Source: VAYN01 sp964540905 (GTDB lineage Bacteria > Actinomycetota > Thermoleophilia > Solirubrobacterales > 70-9). Taken from it: a DNA stretch of 46,762 bases. Position numbers and translations under genes: made by a program. Positions 25,964 to 35,560 of this stretch are shown piece by piece. Each line of letters opens with the position of its first letter. The stretch's first letter is position 1. The stretch lies in NCBI GenBank assembly GCA_964540905.1, contig CAZIOS010000020.1, positions 1-46,762 on the forward strand. The letters are read 5' to 3'. The notes under the pieces are model-generated. The model saw nothing but the letters and a program-made list of their open reading frames with translations, did no database searches and had not been told where the DNA came from.

Positions 25964-26312
25964 GCCGCGCCCGTTCCTCGTGGCGCTGGACGACCTGGCC
26001 GATCAGCTTGACCACGTTGGAGTCGCCGCTGGCCTTGATGTGGCCGGTTTCGTAGGCCTTGCGGTAGCTCTTGACCGTCCCCTTCTCGGCCAGTTCGTTG
26101 AACTGGGGGCGGTCGATTTCGACCAGGACGCGCTCGTCCTGGGCGAGGTCCTTGGTGATCTTCAGGCCGGGCAGCTCGACCCGGTAGAGCTGGATGTCGT
26201 GTTTGGCTTTGAGCTCGAGGCCGAAGATCAGCTTCAGTTTCCCCAGCGCCGGGATTTCCGCCTGGAAGCGCTCGACGGCGGTGCGGATCAGGTCGGCGGT
26301 CGAGGTTGCCAT
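25947..26312 (-). CDS. Small SCP2-like lipid/acyl-CoA-binding protein (putative)
   Basis: A 121-residue soluble protein. The C-terminal half (VLVEIDRPQFNELAEKGTV, AYETGHIKASGDSNVVKLIG) resembles the SCP2 sterol-carrier fold, where an Asp-x-x-Phe-x-x-Leu helix is followed by a GxxKxxGD strand. This is a motif-level guess only. The gene ends five bases before the acyl-CoA dehydrogenase start-distal end on the same strand (the dehydrogenase stop is at 26317), so it lies immediately downstream of it in one transcript. An acyl-CoA-presenting role would suit that position. It overlaps the convergent gmhB end by 17 bases. Confidence 0.6.
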   Translation of the reverse strand: MATSTADLIRTAVERFQAEIPALGKLKLIFGLELKAKHDIQLYRVELPGLKITKDLAQDERVLVEIDRPQFNELAEKGTVKSYRKAYETGHIKASGDSNVVKLIGQVVQRHEERARLRKVH

Positions 26313-26316
26313 CCCG

Positions 26317-27528
26317 CTAGATCTTGTTCCTCTGCAGCAGCTTCTTGCCGATCACCATGCGCTGGATCTCCGAGGTCCCCTCGCCGATCAGGAGCAGCGG
26401 CGCGTCGCGGTAGAGGCGCTCGATCTCGTACTCCTTCGAGTAGCCGTAGCCGCCGTGGATGCGGAAGCACTCCTCGACGCACTCCTTGCCGGTCTCCGAG
26501 GCGAGGAGCTTCGCCATCCCCGCCTCGAGGTCGGAGCGGGCGCCGGCGTCCTTCATCCGCGCCGCTTTGCGGGTGACGAGGCGGGCGGCCTCAATCTTGG
26601 TCGCCATGTCGGCGAGCTTGAACTGGATCGCCTGGTGCTGGGCGATCGGCTTGCCGAAGGTCTTGCGCTCCTGGCTGTAGCGGAGGGCGAGCTCGAGCGC
26701 CCGCTGGGCGATGCCGACGCCGCGGGCGGCGACGTTGACGCGGCCGACCTCGAGCGCGTCCATCATCTGCACGAAGCCCTCGCCGACGCCGTCGGGGCCG
26801 CCGAGCACGCGCTCCGGCGGGCAGCGGTAGCCGTCGTAGACGAGCTCGGTCGACTCGACCCCCTTGTAGCCCATCTTCTTGATCTTCGGCGGCACGTTGA
26901 GGCCCTTGAAGTCGCCCGTGTTCTCTTCGACCCAGGGCTCCTTCTCGGTGATGAAGCAGGTCATGCCCTTGTAGGCCGGCTCGGCCTTGGGGTCGCTCTT
27001 CATCAGCACGAAGACGACGCTGGAGCCGAGGCCGTTGGTGACCCACATCTTCTGCCCGTTCAGCTCCCAGCTGCCGTCCTCGCCCAGCTTCGCGGTCGAC
27101 TTGATGCCCTGGACGTCGGAGCCGACCTCGGGCTCGGAGAGCGAGAAGGCGGCGCGGATCTCGCCGGTCGCCATCTTCGGCAGGAAGTGCTCCTTCTGCT
27201 CGTCGGTGCCGAACTTCATCAGCAGGTAGGAGCCGATGAAGTGGGTGTTGACGACGCCGGAGATCGAGATCCAGCCGCGCGAGAGCTCTTCGACGATCAT
27301 CGCGTAGGTCGTCAGGTCGAGCCCCATGCCGCCGTACTCTTCGGGGATCGTCACTCCGAACAGGCCGAGCTCCTTCATCTGCTCGACGATCGGCTCCGGG
27401 AAGGAGTCCTCGTGGTCGTAGTGCTCGGCGTTGGGGATGATCTGCTCGTCGGCGAACTGCCGGACCATTTCGGTGATCGCGCGCTGGTCGTCGGTCTGCT
27501 CGCTGTAGGCAACGGTGTCTACGGCCAT
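26317..27528 (-). CDS. Acyl-CoA dehydrogenase, probable methylsuccinyl-CoA dehydrogenase
   Basis: A 403-residue FAD enzyme. N-terminal helical domain: AITEMVRQFADEQIIPNAEH. Middle beta domain: AAFSLSEPEVGSDVQGIKST and WVTNGLGSSVVFV. C-terminal domain: YSQERKTFGKPIAQHQAIQF, IHGGYGYSKEYEIERLYRDA and LIGEGTSEIQRMVIG, whose Glu in GEGTSEIQ is the catalytic base. The GW(I/M)S(I/V)SG..NTHFI segment recalls, from memory, the dehydrogenase of actinobacterial ethylmalonyl-CoA clusters that oxidises methylsuccinyl-CoA to mesaconyl-CoA. The ATG at 27528 follows an AGGAG. Substrate assignment rests on resemblance and on the presence of ecm, MaoC and mcl in the window. Confidence 0.8.
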   Translation of the reverse strand: MAVDTVAYSEQTDDQRAITEMVRQFADEQIIPNAEHYDHEDSFPEPIVEQMKELGLFGVTIPEEYGGMGLDLTTYAMIVEELSRGWISISGVVNTHFIGSYLLMKFGTDEQKEHFLPKMATGEIRAAFSLSEPEVGSDVQGIKSTAKLGEDGSWELNGQKMWVTNGLGSSVVFVLMKSDPKAEPAYKGMTCFITEKEPWVEENTGDFKGLNVPPKIKKMGYKGVESTELVYDGYRCPPERVLGGPDGVGEGFVQMMDALEVGRVNVAARGVGIAQRALELALRYSQERKTFGKPIAQHQAIQFKLADMATKIEAARLVTRKAARMKDAGARSDLEAGMAKLLASETGKECVEECFRIHGGYGYSKEYEIERLYRDAPLLLIGEGTSEIQRMVIGKKLLQRNKI

Positions 27529-27674
27529 GGCTCCTAGCTCGTCAAGTCGTGAACGGATGCCGGCGGCGCCGTTGGCGCTGCCGGATGCGGGTCGGCCAAG
27601 GATATCGACGCCTGCGCCAAGCGGCCCGCAGGCCCGCCGATCCGGCGCTAGGGGCATGCGCTAGCGTTCGGCCG

Positions 27675-28634
27675 GTGAGCCAGCCGGCGGCCGAGGGACG
27701 TGGGGTTGCCTGCCTCGCAAACGACGGCGTCGTCGACTGGCTGATCGCCCTCTGCGAGAGCCTCCACCGCCACAATCCGGGCCTTCCCCTGACCGTCATT
27801 CCCTTTGACGATCGCCTCGCCCGCACCCGGGCGACCCTGGATCGCTTCGGCTACGACCTCTTCGAGGGCCCTGCGCTGGCGGCCGTCAAGCGGCTCGGCG
27901 CCGACTACTGGCCAAACGACGAGTTCAAGGCCAGCGCCATGCGCAAGTTCTGCGCCTGGGAGACGTACGACACCTTCCTCTTCCTCGACGCCGACATCGT
28001 CGTCCTGCGCCCGCTCGACCCGTACTTCGACGCGATCGACACCGCCGACGCGGACTTCCTCTATTTCGCCACGGACCTGGTCCAGGTGTATCGGCCCGGC
28101 GCCCTGCGAGAGCGGATGCTGGCCGAGCATCGGACCGCCGGCTTCAACAGCGGCACCTTCATGGCACGGCGGGACTCGCTGAGCCTGGACACGCTCGGGC
28201 CGCTGGCCGCGGCGGCGGCGCCGCTGCGCTCCGAATTCGTCGACAACCTCGAGCAGACCTTCGTCAACTACGTGGTCGACGTGAGCGGGATCAAGAAGGC
28301 CGACGCGAACGAGCTCGTCACCGACCTCGCGGTCGCCGGGGGGCTGATGCGCATCGTCAGGTCGGGCGCCGACTTCGTCCTCGCCGACCGCAGGGTCCCG
28401 TACTCCGGCCGCCTGGTCAGCATGATCCACTGGGGGGGCTACAAGATCGGGCCGCTGCTCCCCCATCGCCAGCTGTTCCTCCGCTACCGGCTCGCCGCGG
28501 AGAGCCGGCTCGGAGGGCTGCGGTACCGGCTCGAGGTCGCCTTCGCCCTGCTCAAGGACGGGTCCCCCCGCCGCGCCTATCACGCCGTCCGTCACTGGCG
28601 CTTCCGCGCCCACAACTGGCTCTCGGCCCGGGGC

Positions 28635-28664
<30 letters not shown>
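27675..28664 (+). CDS. Putative GT-A glycosyltransferase (GT8-like)
   Basis: A 329-residue protein with a nucleotide-diphospho-sugar transferase fold. VACLANDGVVDWLIALCESL opens the domain, and FLFLDADIVVLRPLDPYF contains the metal-binding DxD. FNSGTFMARR and SMIHWGGYKIGP (with the late His) match GT8-like and related transferases. The GTG at 27675 is chosen because upstream codons look like non-coding spacer. It is separated from the island by the dehydrogenase but may still act on the same glycan. The 3' end overlaps pabAB by 30 bases in convergent orientation. Confidence 0.68.
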
Positions 28665-30755
<2,091 letters not shown>

Positions 30756-30790
30756 CGTTCCCGGCACCGGGAGAGCAAAATACCCCCGGC

Positions 30791-31585
30791 GTGCCCGTCC
30801 CTCACCCACCCGACCCCGCCGCGGGGGTCTTCGAGACCCTGCTGGTGGTCGCCGGGCGGCCGGTCGAGCTCGATGCCCACCTGGCGCGGCTGCGGGCGAG
30901 CTGCGAGGCGCTATACGGCGCGGCGCTGCCGGCGAGCGCCGTCGAGCTGGCCCGCGAGGGCGCCGCCGGCCTCGACCTCGGCCGGCTGCGGCTGACCGCG
31001 GTGCCGGCCGGCGCGGGCGGCACCGACCTGGCGGTCGCGGCGACGGCCGCGGCGGTCGACCCGGCGGTCGTCTTCCCCGCCGGCGCGGACGCCGTCGAGC
31101 TGCGCTCGCTGCTGCTCCCGGACGGCCTCGGCGCCCACAAGTGGGTCGACCGCCGCGCCCTGGAGGGGATCGGCGATCCCGGCGCCGCCCTCCTCGTCGA
31201 CGACGGCGACGCCGTGCTCGAGGCCGGCAACGCCAACGTCTTCGCCCTCGGCGACGGCGCCCTGCTCACACCCCCGCTCGACGGCCGCATCCTCCCCGGC
31301 ATCGCCCGCGGCGCCACGATCGAGCTCGCCCGCGCGGCGGGCGTCGAGGTGCGCGAGGAACGCCTCCCCCGCGACCGGCTCGCCGCCGCCGCCGAGGCCT
31401 TCCTCACCAACTCGGTGCGCGGGGTGCAGCCGCTGCGCTCGCTGGACGGCGGGCCGCTGCCGCCGCCGGGAGCGGTCAGTCGCCTCCTCGGCGCCGGCCT
31501 GCGGCGGCGCTGGCGGCTCGCGGGCGCCCCGGCAGCCGCTCCAGCGCCCGCAGCCGCGCCACCACCCGGTCCGCCCGCTGGCTGA
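30791..31585 (+). CDS. pabC: Class IV aminotransferase, probable aminodeoxychorismate lyase
   Basis: A 264-residue PLP enzyme that would split aminodeoxychorismate into p-aminobenzoate and pyruvate. The PLP lysine is in GAHKWVDRRAL. EAGNANVFAL and DGRILPGIARGATIELA are class IV signatures, and FLTNSVRGVQPL closes the active site. The GTG start is 35 bases from the divergent pabAB start, a shared folate promoter region. The last 37 codons, Ala/Pro-rich, lie opposite the 3' end of a minus-strand gene and may be read-through tail rather than folded protein. Confidence 0.85.
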   Translation: MPVPHPPDPAAGVFETLLVVAGRPVELDAHLARLRASCEALYGAALPASAVELAREGAAGLDLGRLRLTAVPAGAGGTDLAVAATAAAVDPAVVFPAGADAVELRSLLLPDGLGAHKWVDRRALEGIGDPGAALLVDDGDAVLEAGNANVFALGDGALLTPPLDGRILPGIARGATIELARAAGVEVREERLPRDRLAAAAEAFLTNSVRGVQPLRSLDGGPLPPPGAVSRLLGAGLRRRWRLAGAPAAAPAPAAAPPPGPPAG

Positions 31586-31868
31586 AGCTGCGCAGGCTGG
31601 CGTCCTCGGGCCGGCCGGCGAGGGCGACGCGGCTGGCGTCGAGGGCGGTGGCGCTGGCCCGCTCGGCCAGCTCGGCCGCCCGCACCGCCTGCTTGGCGGC
31701 GTCGATCGCCGCCGCGCCGACCAGCGTCACCGCCTCCTCGGAGGCGCGGGCGGTGGCCAGCGCCTCGTCGACCCGCAGCTCCAGCTCGCTCAGCAGCGGC
31801 GGCGCCTTCGCGGCGGGCAGCAGCCAGTCCTGGACCGTGTCACGCTCGGGAGCCTCCATTTGGCGCAA
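31476..31868 (-). CDS. Small helical hypothetical protein
   Basis: A 130-residue Ala/Glu/Arg-rich protein with no recognised family. After a short N-terminus (VQDWLLPAAKAPPLLSELE) it is predicted almost entirely helical, with heptad-like spacing through VDEALATARASEEAV and AAELAERASATALD, so a coiled coil is likely. The tail is basic and low complexity. ATG at 31868 or 31856 (MEAPERD) could be used. Its final 110 bases overlap pabC on the other strand, which lowers confidence, but the N-terminal half looks like real protein. Confidence 0.55.
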   Translation of the reverse strand: MRQMEAPERDTVQDWLLPAAKAPPLLSELELRVDEALATARASEEAVTLVGAAAIDAAKQAVRAAELAERASATALDASRVALAGRPEDASLRSFSQRADRVVARLRALERLPGRPRAASAAAGRRRGGD

Positions 31869-31941
31869 TTTACGGGCGCCGGAGGCGGCAAAGGCGCGCG
31901 CGGACTAGATTTCCGCCCGCAACCCACGACCGCAACCACCC

Positions 31942-31947
31942 GAGGAG
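31942..31947 (+). promoter_or_regulatory. Ribosome binding site for the CoA lyase gene
   Basis: GAGGAG stands four bases before GTG 31952 and decides the start of the lyase gene. Confidence 0.6.
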
Positions 31948-31951
31948 CCCA

Positions 31952-33010
31952 GTGAGAAACCCCAGAGACTTCTTCCAGCCGCAAGCGATCGGAGCGCCGC
32001 AGCCACTGCGCGAGATCCCGGTCAAGCCCTCGCGGATGATCCACTTCCTCGACTTCTCGAACGAGAAGATGGTGGCCAAGGCCGGAGCGATCGCCGAGCA
32101 GACCGACATCCTGCTCGGCAACCTCGAGGACGCGATCCCGGTCGACCGCAAGGAGGCCGCCCGCCAGGGCCTGATCAAGGCGGCGCAGGAGTCCGACTTC
32201 GGCCAGACCGCGCTCTGGACCCGGGTCAACTCGCTCGAGAGCCCCTGGGTGCTCGACGACCTGACCGAGCTGGTGACCGCGATCGGCGACAAGCTCGAGG
32301 TGGTGATGGTGCCGAAGGTCGAGGGTGCCTGGGACATCCACTACGTCGACCGCCTGCTGGCCCAGCTCGAGGCCAAGGCCGGGCTGGAGCGGCCGATCCT
32401 CGTCCACGCGATCCTCGAGACCGCGCAGGGCGTCGTCAACCTGGAGCAGATCGCCGCCGCCAGCCCGCGCATGCAGGGGATGAGCTTCGGCCCCGCCGAC
32501 CTCGCCGCCTCGCGGCGGATGAAGACCACCCGCGTCGGCGGCGGCCACCCCGGCTACCGCGTGATGGAGGACCCGGACGACCCTGAGAACCCCGAGGACA
32601 ACCGGGTCAGCGCCCAGCAGGACCTCTGGCACTACTCGATCGCCCGCATGGTCGACGCCTGCGCCTCGACCGGGATCCTGCCCTTCTACGGCCCCTTCGG
32701 CGACATCAAGGACACGGCCGGCTGCGAGACCCAGTTCCGCGCCGCCTTCCTGATGGGCTGCGTCGGCGCCTGGTCGCTGCACCCGGTCCAGATCGGCATC
32801 GCCAAGAAGGTCTTCAGCCCGCCGCCGGAGGAGGTCAGGTTCGCGAAGAAGGTGCTGGAGGCGATCCCCGACGGCCGCGGCGTCCACATGATCGACGGCA
32901 AGATGCAGGACGACGCCACCTGGAAGCAGTGCAAGGTGATGGTCGAGCTGGCGGAAATGCTGGCCGAGAAGGACCCTGAGCTGGCCGCCGCCTACCAACT
33001 TCAGGGGTAA
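31952..33010 (+). CDS. mcl: Malyl-CoA / beta-methylmalyl-CoA lyase (HpcH/CitE family)
   Basis: A 352-residue CoA lyase of the CitE superfamily. It cleaves methylmalyl-CoA to glyoxylate and propionyl-CoA, and handles malyl-CoA. The first part (AIGAPQPLREIPVKPSRM, LLGNLEDAIPVDRKEAA), VMVPKVEGAWDIHYVD, HAILETAQGVVNLEQIA, GPADLAASRRMKTTRVGGGH and AMIDGKMQDD-like MIDGKMQDDATWKQ match, from memory, the Chloroflexus-type Mcl very closely. Glu and Asp in the NLEDA block and Glu in ETAQG are the metal ligands. A good ribosome binding site precedes the GTG. The stop overlaps the next gene's ATG by one base. Confidence 0.9.
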   Translation: MRNPRDFFQPQAIGAPQPLREIPVKPSRMIHFLDFSNEKMVAKAGAIAEQTDILLGNLEDAIPVDRKEAARQGLIKAAQESDFGQTALWTRVNSLESPWVLDDLTELVTAIGDKLEVVMVPKVEGAWDIHYVDRLLAQLEAKAGLERPILVHAILETAQGVVNLEQIAAASPRMQGMSFGPADLAASRRMKTTRVGGGHPGYRVMEDPDDPENPEDNRVSAQQDLWHYSIARMVDACASTGILPFYGPFGDIKDTAGCETQFRAAFLMGCVGAWSLHPVQIGIAKKVFSPPPEEVRFAKKVLEAIPDGRGVHMIDGKMQDDATWKQCKVMVELAEMLAEKDPELAAAYQLQG

Positions 33011-33798
33011 TGAGCGACTCGAACCGGGAGATCTTCGACCGGGCCGCCGACACCTACGTCGACCTCGCCCTGAAGCCCGCCGAGCGCGCCGTCCTCGAGC
33101 GGCTCGGCGACCGGCTCGGGGATTTCGAGATGCTCGACATCGGCATCGGCGCCGGCCGCACCGGCCACACCTTCGCGCCGCTGGTCCGCCGCTACGTCGG
33201 CCTCGACTACTCGCCGCGGATGCTGGCGCGGGCGCGCGAGCTGCTCGGCGAGAGGCCGGGGGTGGAGCTGGTCCTGGGCGACGCCCGCGATCTCTCGGCG
33301 GTCCAGGGGCCCTTCGACTTCGTCCTCTTCAGCTTCAACGGCATCGACGCGGTCGGCCACGAGGACCGCCTCAAGGTCCTCGCCGAGGTGCGGCGGGTGC
33401 TGAAGGCCGACGGCCACTTCCTCTTCTCCTCGCACTCGCTGGGGACGCTGCCGCTGCCGACCAAGAAGGCCCGCTCCGAGCGCTACCGGGGCTCGCTCGC
33501 CTACGAGGCCTTCGCCCGCCTGCGCGACATCCCCTACGGCCGCCGGATCCGCGCCGTCAACGGCTCGCTCGACCTCGAGGCGGCGCGGCGGCGCGGCTGG
33601 ACCATCGTCGAGGGCATCGGCCACAACTTCCAGCTCGACGACTACTACGTCGATCCCGAGTTCCAGGTCGGACAGCTGCGCGAGGCGGGGCTCGAGGTGG
33701 TCGCGGTCTACGACACCGCCGGCGTCGAGGTGGAGCTGCCGTTCGCCGGCCGCGACCCCTGGCTCGACTACTTCTGCCGGGCCGCCGGCGCGGCCTGA
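33010..33798 (+). CDS. Class I SAM-dependent methyltransferase
   Basis: A 262-residue methyltransferase. Motif I is MLDIGIGAGRTGHTFA, the acidic end of strand 2 is YVGLDYSPRMLARAREL, motif IV is FDFVLFSFNGIDAV and VRRVLKADGHFLFSSHS follows. The C-terminal part (NFQLDDYYVDPEFQVGQL) resembles small-molecule or sugar methyltransferases. The TAATG junction with mcl implies co-translation, although no functional link to the CoA lyase is evident. The end overlaps the convergent hydrolase gene by 31 bases. Confidence 0.78.
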   Translation: MSDSNREIFDRAADTYVDLALKPAERAVLERLGDRLGDFEMLDIGIGAGRTGHTFAPLVRRYVGLDYSPRMLARARELLGERPGVELVLGDARDLSAVQGPFDFVLFSFNGIDAVGHEDRLKVLAEVRRVLKADGHFLFSSHSLGTLPLPTKKARSERYRGSLAYEAFARLRDIPYGRRIRAVNGSLDLEAARRRGWTIVEGIGHNFQLDDYYVDPEFQVGQLREAGLEVVAVYDTAGVEVELPFAGRDPWLDYFCRAAGAA

Positions 33799-35552
33799 GC
33801 CGCGCCCGATCCGGCCCGGCGCAGCCGCTCCAGCTCGGCGTCGAGGAACTCGCGGGCGGCGGCCTGGGCAGCGATCGGGCGCAGCGTGTGGTCCTCGCCG
33901 GGCAGCTCGGTCACGGTCGTCGCCGGCCACCTCGCGAGTTGGTCGAGGACGCCGTAGGAGCGCAGCTCGGTCGCCAGCCACTCGTTCCCGGAGAAGGCCA
34001 GGCGCAGCTCCGTCCCGCTCTCGCCGAGGCGGTCGAGGTCGGCGTAGACGCGCTGTCGCAGGGAGCCGCTGCGCCCCGAGAGGAGGCGACGCAGCGCCCC
34101 GGCGCCGGCGCGCAGCAGCGAGCGAGCCAGGGCGAAGATCTTCTTCAGGCCAACCTCGCCGCGCAGCAGCCGCCGCCACCAATGCCCCTGCGAGGCGCGG
34201 CCGATCTTGCGCGCCTCGCGCTGCTCGACCAGGGCCGGGTCCCAGGCCAGGGCGCCGGAGTTGAGGAGGACGGCGGTGGCGACCCGGGGGTCGTCGAGCG
34301 CCCGCTGGAAGGCCCAGTAGCCGCTGGCGCAGAGGCCGGCGAGGAGGAAGCGGCGGGCGACGCCGCGCTGCTCGAGCTGGTCCAGCACCAGCCCCAGCTG
34401 GCGCCCGAACTTGGGCAGGTAGAAGCCGGCGACGTCGGCCGGCGCGGCGCCGTCGGCCTCGCCGATGCCCTCGAGGTCGAGCCGCAGCGTCGGCACCCCG
34501 GCGGCGGCCCAGCGCCGCGCCGTCTCGACCCAGATCCGGTTGGGGCCGATCTCGCGCACGGCGCCGGCGTTGAGGCAGATCGCGCCGAGGTCGCCCGCCG
34601 GCTCGCCGGCGGGCTCGGCGAGGATGCCGAACGCCCGCCCGAACGGCAGCTGCAGCTGCAGCGCCCGCTCGCGCAGCTCGCGCCCGCCGACCGACAACGT
34701 CAGCCGCTCCAGCTCGGCCGGGACCGCGGCCGCCGCGGGCTCTGCGGCGACGACCGCCTGGCCCTGCTGCAGCCAGGCCTCGACCTGAGTGGCAATCTGT
34801 GGCGAGAGCTTGGTCCGCTCGGCGTGGGAGATCAGGTCCGCCCAGCCCTCGCCGGAGTCCTCGGCGACCTCGACCCCGGCCGCCTCCAGGCCCGTCCGCA
34901 GCTCCCCGTCGACGGCGATGCCGTCGCGCCCCAGCAGCAGCGCCCGCCGCAGCCGCGGCCCCGGCGCCAGCTCGGAGCCGATCGCCTTCAGCTCCGCCAG
35001 CGTCTCGGCGCTGAGGACGAACCCCCCGGCCTCCAGCCAGCCCTCGGGCAGGGCGCCGGCCTCGGCCTCCTCCCCGCTCCACGCCTGCATCCGCGAGAAG
35101 GCCCGCGTCTCCCGCGCGAAGGCCTTGCCGGAGGCCGGGGCGCCCCAGATCGCGAGCTCGTCGATCGGCGCCCCGGCGGCGAGCGCCGCCCGCGCCAGCA
35201 GGCCGCCGAGGCCGAGGCCGAGCGCCGCGACCCGCGGCGCGCCACTGGCCGCGCGCAGCCAGGCCGCGGCGGCGGCGATCGCGCCCAGCCAGGCCTCGAC
35301 CCGCCCGGGGTCGCGCGGCGAGCCGGCGCTGTTGCCGGTGGCGGGATAGGCGAAGCGCAGGGTCGGGTGGCCGGCGGCGGCCAGCCGCTCGGCCCAGGTT
35401 CGGCGGCTGCGGTAGGAGGCGACCTCGGACCAGCCCCAGGGGGCGCAGATCAACACCGCGGCGCCCTCGCCGGCGCCGGGCTCGGCGGGATGGAAGACAG
35501 CCGCTATGGGCTCCGGCTCGGTGCCGAGGTAGACGGGGCGGCTCGGGCTCAT
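33768..35552 (-). CDS. Double alpha/beta-hydrolase protein of the carrier-protein operon
   Basis: A 594-residue protein with two tandem alpha/beta-hydrolase domains, about 1-280 and 285-594. In the first, the nucleophile elbow reads LGLGLGG, with Gly114 where Ser is expected, so it is probably inactive. In the second the elbow is AGLCASG, with Cys408 in the nucleophile position, and GEDHTLRP gives a candidate catalytic His. The second domain recalls the GLCSG-type hydrolases linked to exosortase loci and could act as a thioesterase or acyltransferase. ATG 35552 lies nine bases after the GH2 stop, in the same operon. It could release or transfer a group from the carrier protein (inference). 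Confidence 0.72.
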   Translation of the reverse strand: MSPSRPVYLGTEPEPIAAVFHPAEPGAGEGAAVLICAPWGWSEVASYRSRRTWAERLAAAGHPTLRFAYPATGNSAGSPRDPGRVEAWLGAIAAAAAWLRAASGAPRVAALGLGLGGLLARAALAAGAPIDELAIWGAPASGKAFARETRAFSRMQAWSGEEAEAGALPEGWLEAGGFVLSAETLAELKAIGSELAPGPRLRRALLLGRDGIAVDGELRTGLEAAGVEVAEDSGEGWADLISHAERTKLSPQIATQVEAWLQQGQAVVAAEPAAAAVPAELERLTLSVGGRELRERALQLQLPFGRAFGILAEPAGEPAGDLGAICLNAGAVREIGPNRIWVETARRWAAAGVPTLRLDLEGIGEADGAAPADVAGFYLPKFGRQLGLVLDQLEQRGVARRFLLAGLCASGYWAFQRALDDPRVATAVLLNSGALAWDPALVEQREARKIGRASQGHWWRRLLRGEVGLKKIFALARSLLRAGAGALRRLLSGRSGSLRQRVYADLDRLGESGTELRLAFSGNEWLATELRSYGVLDQLARWPATTVTELPGEDHTLRPIAAQAAAREFLDAELERLRRAGSGAAQAAPAARQK

Positions 35553-35560
35553 CGCGCCTC

